Notes: a model not told the origin generated them from the sequence alone. 10,880 nucleotides of DNA from Baffinella frigidus (GCA_026770585.1 MU646372.1:57491-68370), one strand, 5' to 3'; shown: positions 5,410-10,880, counted from the stretch's first letter. Program-made: numbers and translations.

Positions 5410-5631
5410 GGAACGGACCAGTTTCAGAGAGACATGCCGGGTTGGGTGGGGAACCGCGGGCTGGGGCTGGGGATTCTGCAGGTTGAGCGGCGGGCGTGCG
5501 GACGACTTTGAAGGTGACTTGGGGTGACGCGAGTTGCAGGAACAGCAGGTCGTGGGCCCGGGTGCATCCAGGTCCCCCCTTGCCAGAGTCACTTTCCTGG
5601 GCCCACAGCCAGGACCACCAACGAGGAGGAA
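5270..5631 (-). CDS. possible second exon of the minus-strand gene
   Basis: The minus-strand frame is open for about 170 codons (5783 down to a TAA at 5270-5272) without an ATG, so it must be an exon if real. An acceptor-like CTCTTTTATCCAAG ends at 5632 and has the right phase to join the donor at 5763/5762, leaving a 131-nt intron. The sequence reads PPRWWSWLWAQESDSGKG, then RAHDLLFLQLASPQVTFKVV, a Pro/Ala-rich stretch, and a basic C-terminus KDVTKIRQKVTYK. The joined model is 216 residues. The last ~46 codons lie inside the foldback at 5218-5409, which is odd for a conserved exon; the true end may be earlier. The family is unknown. Confidence 0.3.
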
Positions 5632-5762
5632 CTTGGATAAAAGAGGGAGCATGCGAGAACCTTGGTGCGCCAGACGCGCGTCCTTTCAGAAACTGGAACT
5701 CCGCTTCAGGTGCAGAGCGGTCGTTCTTCCGCGACGTGGAGGCGGAAGTGCTCCCCTCATAC

Positions 5763-6051
5763 CTGGGTAGCGGGTGGGATCAGCATGATCGCCAACGCGG
5801 ACGTCAAAATTTGAGAGGGCATCGCACCCGTAGACGTCAGCGCCGGACAGGAAGCGTAGCTTCTCGTGGCCAGTCTCGCGACCCATCATTTGGGCAATGC
5901 CTGGACCCGCTGTGCTTGGAGTGCGAACGACGTGCGCGCGCTGCTCAGTCCTCTCGGGCGTGGCGGGCGCCCTGGGGCTCGAAAACGACGGGTCCTTGAG
6001 CAGATCTCCGACGCTGCTCTGCGTCGACCGCCCGGTGGTGAACCGGGGCAT
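5763..6051 (-). CDS. possible first exon of a minus-strand gene
   Basis: The ATG at 6051-6049 lies in CCACGATGCC, a favourable context. Ninety-six codons follow: MPRFTTGRSTQSSVGDLLKD, a Ser/Pro/Ala-rich linker, then HEKLRFLSGADVYGCDALSN and VRVGDHADPTRYP. The strong donor CCCAG|GTATGAG falls at 5763/5762 (phase 1). Read-through adds an arginine-rich tail ending at 5686. The gene would be divergent from the plus-strand gene at 6265, with about 210 bp between starts. I recognise no domain and no targeting signal. Plus-strand frames are also open here, so strand choice rests on start context and donor. Confidence 0.4.
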
Positions 6052-6264
6052 CGTGGCAAAAGATGAATTTAGATTCTGCCTCGTTTAAGAACCGTTTTAA
6101 AAGGAGGTGTATTTCAAAAGTCAATTTCTTCAGGGTTTTCCTAGAGCCAGGTACATCTCGGCCAAAAGTGGACAAAAAGCTCCAAGAATGTGCCAACGGC
6201 TCCAAGTACGAAACAGGATGCCCCAACTTTGTGGGCTCAACGTTAATTTTTTTCGCCAGGGAAC
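6052..6264. promoter_or_regulatory. divergent intergenic / 5' region
   Basis: It lies between two opposed candidate starts. It is less GC-rich than its flanks and has T/A runs but no clear TATA box. GTTAATTTTTTTCGCCAG at 6241-6258 is a good acceptor just 6 nt before the plus-strand ATG, so a 5'-UTR intron or an upstream exon is possible. TTTCAAAAGTCAATTTCTTC followed by AG near 6132 is another acceptor-like site. Confidence 0.4.
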
Positions 6265-6513
6265 ATGTCGGGGCAGGGCGAGATGTACACGCGAGGGTCC
6301 CCGCGGGCGATGCAGCCGGACATGCGTCAGGGAGGAGGGGGTTATTCTCCGCGCATGGGCCCGATGTCCTCTTCGAACGTCGCGCCCAGGATGGATTACC
6401 GTCAGGACCACGGCGCTGGGCAGCAAGGATATGGCTGGGCACCGCCTGTCCCGGCGCAAAGCATGGGCGGGGGGTTCGGGGGTTACGGACCAGCGCCGCC
6501 GTCGCACTCAATG
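6265..6513 (+). CDS. Gly/Pro/Met-rich protein, exon 1
   Basis: The ATG at 6265 follows a strong acceptor-like tract (ends 6258). Eighty-three codons read MSGQGEMYTRGSPRAMQPDM, GGGGYSPRMGPMSSSNVAPR, DYRQDHGAGQQGYGW and MGGGFGGYGPAPPSHSM. The donor ATG|GTGGGG at 6513/6514 is between codons. It is the first of at least four plus-strand exons (6647-6898, 7592-7810, 8715 onward), all joined in phase 0. The product would be rich in Gly, Pro, Met, Gln, Tyr, probably disordered, of the kind found in RNA-granule, ESCRT-adaptor or annexin-type N-terminal regions; no folded domain shows, so no function is assigned. There is no signal peptide or membrane segment. Confidence 0.55.
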
Positions 6514-6646
6514 GTGGGGGTCCCGCTTCCACACAGAGGACACCGTCTGCTTTGTAGGGTCGCGCTGTAGGATCGCGCTGCTCGCTAGGGTGGCGTTAAA
6601 GGGCTGTGCAGCTTCTAACCGGAGGCCAAATGTGCGTGGTTGGCAG
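6514..6646 (+). other. predicted intron 1 (133 bp)
   Basis: Begins GTGGGG and ends GGTTGGCAG. It contains in-frame stops for the exon 1 frame. An alternative acceptor six bases downstream (CCGCAG|GTC) keeps the same phase. Confidence 0.45.
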
Positions 6647-6898
6647 CCGCAGGTCTACCGCCCCGGCGGATACGCCCCCCAGGGCGATGGAGGGTACCCT
6701 AGGGGGAGGGTACCTCCTGGATACGCCCCCCAGGGCGGCGCGTACCTCCCCCAAGGAGGGTACGCGCACTCAATGCGCACGACGCCGGTCGCGTCTCCAG
6801 GGTACGCGATGGGGCCGAGCGGGCCGATGGGAGGGTCTCCGATGGCGCAGGGGATGGGCGGGATGGGTGGGGGGATGGGTGTGGCCAGCCTCGCTGAG
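6647..6898 (+). CDS. Gly/Pro/Met-rich protein, exon 2 (GYAPQG repeats)
   Basis: Eighty-four codons after TTGGCAG: PQVYRPGGYAPQGDGGYPRG, then RVPPGYAPQGG, AYLPQGGYAHSM, TTPVASPGYAMGPSGPMGG and GMGGMGGGMGVASLAE. GYAPQG occurs twice and PQGGYA once, a short degenerate repeat typical of disordered, aggregation- or membrane-adaptor regions. The donor GAG|GTGACC at 6898/6899 is phase 0, and a stop follows within three codons if unspliced. The same frame extends upstream to 6107 as one open frame, but that upstream part is out of frame with the more protein-like exon 1. Confidence 0.55.
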
Positions 6899-6901
6899 GT
6901 G

Positions 6902-7184
6902 ACCTAACCCCTAACCTCCAACCCCTAGACCATACACCATAAACCATAAACCATAAGCCGTAAGCCATAAACCATAAACCGTAACCCACAAACCGTAAAG
7001 CATAAACCATCAACCCTCAGCCATAAACCCCAATCCCTAAACACCAAACCCTCAACCCTCAACCCTCAACTCTAAACCCTGAACCCTAAACCCTAAACCC
7101 TAAACCCTGAACCCTAGACCCTGAACCCTAAACCCAAAACCCAAAACCCGAAACCCGAAACCAGAAAACCAAAACCCTAAACCC
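6902..7184 (-). repeat. degenerate CCCTAAA telomere-like tract
   Basis: Variants of CCCTAAA, CCATAAA and CCCTGAA fill this stretch. The G-rich strand is minus, opposite to 3090-3578. It lies directly after the donor of exon 2. Confidence 0.85.
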
Positions 7185-7226
7185 GCCGTGCGCGTGTTTG
7201 CCCTGCGGCGCGTCTGCTCGAGGAGC

Positions 7227-7345
7227 ACCAACAACCCTCACGGAAGGACCAAATCGAATGATTTCGACCAGTTCCAAAAAGTTGATTGTGTACCAAGATT
7301 GGGACTTAAATCAACACAGCCAGGCGGATTCGCCTGGGTGGCAAG
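7227..7345 (+). repeat. ACCCTCACGG dispersed element end with hairpins
   Basis: CCAACAACCCTCACGGAAGG then ACCAAATC recurs at 7879-7915 with small differences. Downstream hairpins are AAATC-GAAT-GATTT and CCAGGCG-GATT-CGCCTGG. No opposite end is found, so it is probably a fragment of another foldback family. Confidence 0.45.
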
Positions 7346-7358
7346 GTAATTTCGAGAA

Positions 7359-7377
7359 CCTGCGGGCATGTACGGCG
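7359..7377 (+). repeat. 19-bp copy of exon 3 sequence
   Basis: CCTGCGGGCATGTACGGCG is identical to 7631-7649 inside exon 3 (codons for PAGMYG). It ends three bases before the half foldback at 7380. Confidence 0.7.
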
Positions 7378-7379
7378 TT

Positions 7380-7469
7380 GTAGACACCCCAGATCTGGGG
7401 TGTCTACAAGGTAAAATGTCTCTCTAACTCCAGACCACAACTTGAGTTACCACCTCCCAGGGCTGGTGG
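7380..7469 (+). mobile_element. half copy of CCACCAGCCC foldback element
   Basis: Starts with a perfect 28-bp palindrome, 7380-7407 (GTAGACACCCC-AGATCT and its complement). It continues AAGGTAAAATGTCTC and AACTCCAGACCACAA to the end CACCTCCCAGGGCTGGTGG. It matches the left half of the element at 2414-2554 in reverse. The other terminal repeat is missing. Confidence 0.7.
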
Positions 7470-7524
7470 ATGGCTTGCGTGTGAAGGAGGGAAGCTGGCT
7501 GATCATCTACCCCGTGCCGCGACA

Positions 7525-7573
7525 AACCCTAAACCCTGAACCCGAAACCCTAAACCCTAAACCCTAAACCCCA
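7525..7573 (-). repeat. CCCTAAA telomere-like tract, short
   Basis: Several near-perfect CCCTAAA units just upstream of the predicted acceptor at 7591. Confidence 0.8.
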
Positions 7574-7591
7574 AGCCTCCTCCCGGAACAG

Positions 7592-7810
7592 CTCAACACC
7601 CTCATGACACGGCTCAACAACATGCGCGAGCCTGCGGGCATGTACGGCGGAGGCGCGGGGGGGGGGTATCTCAGCCGGCCTGGCTCGCCGGTTCTGGGGC
7701 CGGCTCTCATGGGGAGCGGAATGCCACCGATGCCAGCGATGTCGGGGATGTCGGGGATGCCGGGGGTGTTCAACAGCATGGGAAGCATGCCGTCCATGCC
7801 CCTCCTTTCG
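7592..7810 (+). CDS. Gly/Pro/Met-rich protein, exon 3
   Basis: After CCGGAACAG the frame reads LNTLMTRLNNMREPAGMYGG, GAGGGYLSRPGSPVLGP, GSGMPPMPAMSGMSGMPG and FNSMGSMPSMPLLS, 73 codons to TCG|GTCCAG at 7810/7811 (phase 0). The Met/Pro/Gly/Ser composition continues that of exons 1-2, which is the main reason for joining them. The donor is weak. The frame stays open to 8008 through QPPPSTHEKKYG, but from about 7867 it enters a dispersed repeat, so a later donor up to about 7865 is possible. A 19-bp piece of this exon is repeated upstream at 7359. Confidence 0.5.
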
Positions 7811-7878
7811 GTCCAGCCCCCCCCCTCCACGCATGAGAAAAAATACGGATTCCCCCTTCCTCGTACCACCAACCCTCC

Positions 7879-7968
7879 CACCAACCCTCACGGTTGGACC
7901 AAATCATCGATTTTAGACTTGAGATTTATTCTTGCAGCGACCCCAGATCCGGGATCTGGGGTCTCTGC
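7879..7968 (+). repeat. ACCCTCACGG element end plus CCCCAGATC palindrome
   Basis: CCACCAACCCTCACGGTTGG then ACCAAATC, related to 7227. It is followed by a hairpin at 7934-7968 whose inner 12-nt arms (GACCCCAGATCC and complement) are perfect around one base. The same CCCCAGATC motif is the core of the foldbacks at 2414 and 7380. Confidence 0.55.
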
Positions 7969-8234
7969 AACACATGTGTGCCCTACGGCACAAATGTGTC
8001 GGCCCTAACACCCGTGCGACCTCATCCAGGAACATGTTTGATTTCAAAGAAAACGGCCTATCAAACCAGATTCCGGCCCTGATTAAATTTACTTAGGGCC
8101 CTAATTAACCTTCGTCCAACTCCTATGCACAGATAGGGAATCATTTTCTTTCATATTAAACATGTCCCCGGATTAGACCATCACACCACCAGCACGAGTC
8201 GTAACAGTTGCTCCGATGTTTGCACCCTCACACC

Positions 8235-8530
8235 CTGATTGACTCACTGCCAGCTGGGCTGGCCTGGCCTGACTGCCTGCCTGACTGACTCACAGACTGA
8301 CTGACCGACTGGCTGACTGGCTGACTTGACTGACTGACTGACTCACGGACTCACTGACTCACTGACTCACTCACTCACTGACAGCTGGGATGGTCTGACT
8401 GACTCACTGACTGACACACAGCTGGGCTGGGCCGGTCTGACTGTTGGGCTGGGCTAAGTTGGGCTGATCTAACTGCGTCCTGGGCTGGCTCGAGCGCAGG
8501 GCTGACTGACTCACTCACTCACTGACACCT
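8235..8530 (+). repeat. CTGA/GACT microsatellite with CTGGGCTG variants
   Basis: Interrupted runs of CTGACTGACTGACTCAC alternate with blocks such as CAGCTGGGCTGG. Within predicted intron 3. No coding frame is supported. Confidence 0.85.
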
Positions 8531-8548
8531 GGGCTGATCTCATCCGGA

Positions 8549-8671
8549 CGAGTATTTATGATAGATACGCACCGGCACCGAATTTTACTACACAAATTCT
8601 TTTATAATTACTAGTAAGATCCATTTATGTAGTAAATTTCGTTGCCGGCGCGTAATTATCATACATACTCG
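8549..8671. mobile_element. 123-bp foldback, CGAGTAT ends
   Basis: Arms of about 45 nt with few mismatches. The left is CGAGTATTTATGATAGATAC, GCACCGGCACCGAATTTTAC, TACAC. The reverse complement of the right is CGAGTATGTATGATAATTAC, GCGCCGGCAACGAAATTTAC, TACAT. The AT-rich centre includes TAATTACTAGTAA. No coding capacity and no clear target duplication. Confidence 0.7.
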
Positions 8672-8714
8672 CCGCGATTAGATGTAACTGACTGTTGGGC
8701 TGGCGCGAGCGCAG

Positions 8715-8861
8715 GGCTCCACCCCAGCGATGGGGAACCCCTTCGCGTCCGTCTTCAACACCTCCCTCGTGCACCCTATGTTCGGAACCGTGAGCGTCGC
8801 GGCCTCCACCCCCAAGGCCTCCTTCGCGATTCCGCCGTCCCACATTCCGACAGCTGCGAGT
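8715..8861 (+). CDS. Gly/Pro/Met-rich protein, exon 4 (3' end uncertain)
   Basis: After GCGAGCGCAG the frame reads GSTPAMGNPFASVFNTSLVH, PMFGTVSVAASTPKASFAIP and PSHIPTAAS, again phase 0. The frame remains open to 9029, but after about 8862 it is Pro/Ser low complexity and then enters a foldback, so the exon end is unclear. An earlier donor, ACC|GTGAGC at 8789/8790, is also phase 0. The segment VAASTPKASF..PTAAS is repeated at 9118-9183 with only silent differences and in part at 2572-2625. The protein family is unknown. Confidence 0.5.
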
Positions 8862-8968
8862 CCCTCCCCCCTCCCCCCTCCCCCGCACCCCTCCACCCAG
8901 CAAACCTCTCTCAAATCATCGAGCCCCTGTCAACTCCAGCGCCACTCTCGAGGATTTGAGTCGCCAAA

Positions 8969-9111
8969 CGACCCGAAATTAGGGTGGTTTAGCCCACGGG
9001 TTGCCTGCCGTAGGCCGAGGGGCTCCTAGGACCAAAACAACTAGTGGTCGTAGGAGCCCTACGGCCTAAGGTAGGAGTTTCCGTAGGCTTGACTGCCCTA
9101 ATTTCGGGTCG
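8969..9111. mobile_element. 143-bp foldback, CGACCCGAAATTAGGG ends
   Basis: The outer arms CGACCCGAAATTAGGG / CCCTAATTTCGGGTCG are almost perfect (one offset base). Inner sequence pairs GGCCGAGGGGCTCCTAGGACC-type with GGTCGTAGGAGCCCTACGGCC-type less perfectly. The loop CCTAGGACCAAAACAAC resembles that of the foldback at 4402-4563, and the left arm resembles 4200-4225. It lies between exon 4 and its partial copy. Confidence 0.7.
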
Positions 9112-9117
9112 GATCCC

Positions 9118-9212
9118 GTCGCGGCCTCGACCCCCAAGGCCTCCTTCGCGATTCCGCCGTCGCACATTCCGACAGCAGCGAGTCCCGCACCCCGCCCAGC
9201 CCCCCTTCCCTA
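9118..9212 (+). pseudogene. second copy of part of exon 4, ends in a stop
   Basis: Codons 9118-9183 give VAASTPKASFAIPPSHIPTA and AS, the same 22 residues as 8796-8861. The three base differences (TCC/TCG, TCC/TCG, GCT/GCA) are all at third positions and silent. The frame continues PAPRPAPLP and ends with TAA at 9210-9212. It may be an alternative last exon or a recent partial duplication; no acceptor is obvious because a foldback ends at 9111. Confidence 0.5.
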
Positions 9213-9222
9213 ATGCCACAAA

Positions 9223-9364
9223 CTAACGCCAGCGGACCCCTTAGCCTACGGTAGGAACCCCCCCTCCTCCTACGACGTTGAAAACAAAAAGGACTTTAAA
9301 AGTCGTAGGAGGGGGGCTCCTTCCGTAGGCAATCTGTAGGCTCTAAGTACCTCGCTGGCGTTAG
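9223..9364. mobile_element. 142-bp foldback, CTAACGCCAGCG ends
   Basis: The terminal 12 bp CTAACGCCAGCG / CGCTGGCGTTAG are perfect. Inner arms pair CCTCCTCCTACGAC with GTCGTAGGAGGGGGG. Exact CCTACGGTAGG is at 9245-9255. The loop is AT-rich (about 9276-9300). No coding sequence. Confidence 0.7.
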
Positions 9365-9382
9365 CTTTTCAGATGACCCCTC

Positions 9383-9523
9383 CCACGAGCCCTTTGAGGT
9401 GGCTCAAATGGTGCTCTGGGGCACTTTCGATTTGCCTGGGATGGGGGTCGGATCCGACCCCGATCCAAGGTGAAATCGAAGACCCTCCAGGGCACTGTTT
9501 GAGCCACTTGGGATGGCTGGTGG
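9383..9523. mobile_element. CCACCAGCCC foldback element (copy 3)
   Basis: A 141-bp palindromic element. The left end is CCACGAGCCCTTTGAGG then TGGCTCAAATGGTGC; the right end is GCACTGTTTGAGCCACTTGG then GATGGCTGGTGG. The centre is a strong palindrome, GGGGTCGGATCCGACCCC, inside CTTTCGATTT / AAATCGAAG. The two halves pair almost throughout. Unlike copies 1 and 2 it has no flanking CA pair and the ends carry more changes. Confidence 0.75.
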
Positions 9524-9587
9524 GAGGCCACGATCACACTGCTCGTTGTTGCTAGGCGCACTGCCAAAACGTGTGAGCGACACAATG

Positions 9588-9756
9588 TCACGGCGGGAGG
9601 AAGGTTTCGGCGGCGTGCACCTCTTGCATGGTGACGCCGCCGCGCCGGCGCTCGACCTGCGGGCGCTTATTCATCCAGTGCATCATGCTCCGTCCCTCCC
9701 CATGGCTGGTGGTCTCATCGAACCTCGCCCAAGGCATCGAGCTCTTCAACCTACTT
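9588..9756 (-). CDS. possible terminal exon, minus strand
   Basis: The minus frame is open from a TAA (near 9757) to a TGA at 9590-9588, about 55 codons. It reads SSMPWARFDETTSHGEGRSM, MHWMNKRPQVERRRGGVTMQ and EVHAAETFLPP. The composition is protein-like and ends in a stop. The plus strand is also open here (MSRREEGFGGVHLLHG, start 9585), and I cannot decide between them. No domain is recognised and no clear acceptor in matching phase was found. Confidence 0.25.
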
Positions 9757-9792
9757 TAGACGTGATGGGGGGCAACCAAAAGTTGCCGTACG

Positions 9793-9824
9793 GGCAGAAT
9801 GTACGGAAATCCGTACATTCTGCC
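9793..9824. repeat. perfect 15-bp stem hairpin
   Basis: GGCAGAATGTACGGA-AA-TCCGTACATTCTGCC, with CCAAAAGTTG repeated on both sides. Followed at 9869-9884 by CACCTCCCCTCAGGGCTAGC-like sequence resembling a foldback end. Confidence 0.75.
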
Positions 9825-9943
9825 AAAAGTTGACTCGGGGCTACATATGAGTTGACTTTTGCACCTCCCCTCAGGGCTAGCGTAGTCCACTGCCACTCTC
9901 GAGGATTGTCACGCTGGGTTGGACTGTCGCCAGCAGCCCCTGT

Positions 9944-10124
9944 CCACACGAGGCTATCCATGCGAACAGATTCATAAGTTAATTATTGGATTATTGCCCA
10001 GGAAACACGCCAAAAGTCAGCATTTGATCACGTTTCCGTACGGACATCCGTACGGAAACGTGATCATTCCCTCACAAATTTAAAAATGTCCTTTTATTCT
10101 GTTCGCATGGATAGCCTCGTGTGG
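9944..10124. mobile_element. foldback with 27-bp perfect arms and inner 18-bp hairpin
   Basis: Arms at 9944-9970 and 10098-10124 are perfect reverse complements over 27 bp (CCACACGAGG...GCGAACAGA). The interior is AT-rich except for a perfect hairpin at 10026-10065: 18-bp stems starting GATCACGTTTCCGTACGG around ACAT. The arms also read MDSLVW outward on both strands. No target duplication is evident. It may be a foldback element or a recent inverted duplication. Confidence 0.75.
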
Positions 10125-10297
10125 GTGAAGCCCGGGGCAGCGCTGAAAAAACTCGATTCACCTCACGCTGACGGGGGGTGGTGTGCAGGAATGGGGTTCA
10201 CGGACGACAACGTTTCTGCATCGCTGTCTGCTGACATGGTCACTCTCCGCCCTCCCGCCCCGGCGCCTCTCTTTGATTCATCCCTCCTTGGCTGCCC
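10125..10297 (+). CDS. possible exon, unassigned
   Basis: An open frame continues from the foldback arm (about 10086) to a stop at 10314-10316. The middle reads KPGAALKKLDSPHADGG, then, after an acceptor-like GGTGTGCAG at 10189, MGFTDDNVSASLSADMVTLR, and a Pro-rich PPAPAPLFDSSLLG. From 10298 it enters a 43-bp repeat, so only about 10190-10290 deserves attention as exon. The family is unknown. Confidence 0.25.
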
Positions 10298-10495
10298 GGC
10301 CGTGCACTTTCTGTAGTGGGTACCTTCTGCACTCACGCCCGGCCTTGCACGTTCTGTAGTGGGTAACTTCCGCACTGGCGCGTAGGAACCCACCCTATGT
10401 CCCTACGGATTGCCTACCGTAGGGTCCTGTGTCTTATCGCTTAGGGGTTATTGGCCTTGCACTTTCTGTGGTGGGTAACTTCCGCGCTCACGGCG
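10298..10495 (+). repeat. 43-bp repeat, two tandem copies and one displaced
   Basis: GGCCKTGCACKTTCTGTRGT then GGGTAMCTTCYGC occurs at 10298, 10341 and 10453. The first two are spaced 43 bp. The third is separated by about 70 bp that contain the CCTACCGTAGG repeat (10394-10428). Confidence 0.8.
10394..10428 (+). repeat. CCTACCGTAGG-containing dispersed repeat
   Basis: CCTATGTCCCTACGGATTGC then CTACCGTAGGGTCCT closely matches 4080-4115. It lies between the second and third 43-bp units. Confidence 0.65.
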
Positions 10496-10511
10496 CAACA
10501 CCATTCCGCGC

Positions 10512-10659
10512 TTATCTCAGAAAACGGCTTCTAAAAGTCATTTTTAAGTCAATTCCCCTACAAAATTGTCAACTTATGCGGAGAGTAAAGAATAAGTCGA
10601 CGGATTTGTAGGGGAATTGACTTAAGAAAACGACTTTTAGAAGTAGTTTTCTGAGACAA
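10512..10659. mobile_element. 148-bp nested-hairpin foldback element (copy 2)
   Basis: Arms 10512-10577 and 10592-10659 flank the same 14-nt loop, GCGGAGAGTAAAGA, as copy 1 at 1076-1225. The side hairpins are present with changed bases (GGCTTCTAAAAGTC and GACTTTTAGAAGTAG). The flanking direct repeat is GCGC (10508-10511 and 10660-10663), again 4 bp but of different sequence from copy 1. This supports independent insertions. No coding capacity. Confidence 0.85.
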
Positions 10660-10717
10660 GCGCTTTGGACCGCGTTCCGGCGTGCAAGTCAAGCGCACCC
10701 TGCTGACTCGCAAGTGT

Positions 10718-10773
10718 GAGCCTCGGCCGGACAGGTGACGAGCCTCGGTCGGACAGGTGATGAGCCTCGATGG
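10718..10773 (+). repeat. 22-bp tandem repeat
   Basis: GAGCCTCGGCCGGACAGGTG AC, GAGCCTCGGTCGGACAGGTG AT, then a partial GAGCCTCGATGG; period 22. Confidence 0.85.
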
Positions 10774-10796
10774 TTGACACCCCTCTCCCTCATCAG

Positions 10797-10859
10797 TTCG
10801 GGAGGGGAACCCTCACCGTTTCGGGCAACCTCATCGACACCTCCGTCCCGAAAATGGTG
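10797..10859 (+). CDS. possible exon, cut by window end
   Basis: A pyrimidine tract CCCCTCTCCCTCATCAG ends at 10796, a strong acceptor. The 63 nt that follow read FGRGTLTVSGNLIDTSVPKM and V in phase 0, reaching the poly-C. ATG|GTGCCC near the end resembles the exon 1 donor. It could be a further exon of the gene starting at 6265, since phase agrees, but nothing else links them. Confidence 0.35.
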
Positions 10860-10880
10860 CCCCCCCCCCCCCCCCCCCCC
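10860..10880. repeat. poly-C tract at window end
   Basis: Twenty-one C to the last base. Mirrors the poly-G start and probably marks an assembly break. Confidence 0.9.

Larger units (their letters stand above)
6899..7591 (+). other. predicted intron 2 (693 bp), repeat-filled
   Basis: Begins GTGACC and ends CCGGAACAG. It contains degenerate CCCTAAA tracts (6902-7184, 7525-7573), a CCAACAACCCTCACGG element start, a 19-bp copy of exon 3 at 7359-7377 and half a foldback (7380-7469). Confidence 0.45.
7811..8714 (+). other. predicted intron 3 (about 900 bp)
   Basis: Ends GCGCGAGCGCAG. It contains the repeat at 7879, a palindrome at 7934, an AT-rich stretch (8090-8165) with no visible gene, the CTGA microsatellite and the foldback at 8549-8671. 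Confidence 0.4.

Noticed and set aside
5496-5999. Plus-strand 167-codon open frame
   Set aside because: Arginine-rich, no motif, and overlaps a minus-strand frame with good start context and a strong donor. GC-rich DNA gives such frames by chance, though I cannot exclude it.
5945-6532. Minus-strand 195-codon open frame
   Set aside because: Antisense to exon 1 and overlaps the first minus exon in another frame; composition looks like a shadow of the Gly/Pro-rich exon.
6107-6907. Single 266-codon plus-strand open frame as one unspliced gene
   Set aside because: It starts at GTG and its first 180 codons are out of frame with the more protein-like exon 1; only its last 84 codons share that composition. 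A spliced model fits better.
7870-8235. tRNA or other structured RNA gene
   Set aside because: The hairpin at 7934-7968 is a simple palindrome shared with mobile elements; no cloverleaf or A/B box pair was found by eye.
9513-9833. Plus-strand 106-codon open frame
   Set aside because: It begins inside a foldback end and runs into another hairpin; the middle is open on both strands, so only a low-confidence minus-strand candidate is kept.

Overview
The window looks like nuclear DNA of a microbial eukaryote, probably a unicellular alga. Three things point there. Coding potential comes in short blocks bounded by GT...AG-like sites, not in long bacterial ORFs. There are long tracts of degenerate TTTAGGG/CCCTAAA, the plant/green-alga (also dinoflagellate) telomere-type heptamer. 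Short foldback (MITE-like) elements are very dense. A repeat-rich prasinophyte-type green alga is my guess; no marker gene is present to prove it. The window begins with 16 G and ends with 21 C, so both ends look like contig breaks in homopolymers. No rRNA, tRNA, CRISPR array, prokaryotic operon or recognisable viral gene was seen.

Layout. 1-1430: a mosaic of about seven copies of a GC-rich repeat (R1) interrupted by foldbacks, including a 150-bp nested-hairpin element at 1076-1225. 1430-1630: two exon-like minus-strand blocks sharing a peptide module with R1. 1626-2340: an irregular satellite-like array. 2365-3067: GTGG-rich duplications, one carrying a 141-bp foldback whose empty site lies 650 bp away. 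3090-3806: telomere-like repeats that change strand, then a 96-bp duplication. 4030-5410: more foldbacks, many built around the palindrome CCTAC-S-GTAGG, with possible exons at 3831-3861 and 4551-4742.

5270-8860 is the most gene-like part. A possible two-exon minus-strand gene starts at 6051. Opposite it, starting at 6265, is a plus-strand gene model of at least four exons (6265-6513, 6647-6898, 7592-7810, 8715-about 8861) whose modelled introns all fall between codons. It would encode a Gly/Pro/Met/Gln/Tyr-rich, probably disordered protein with GYAPQG repeats; I do not recognise the family. Its introns hold telomere-like repeats, MITE fragments and a CTGA microsatellite. 8969-10660 has further foldbacks, a second copy of part of exon 4, a 27-bp perfect inverted duplication, 43-bp repeats and a second copy of the nested-hairpin element. 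A possible exon start lies at 10797.

The most informative points are about genome dynamics: foldbacks with identifiable target duplications, a filled/empty site pair, and pieces of exons copied elsewhere in which most base differences keep the amino acid.
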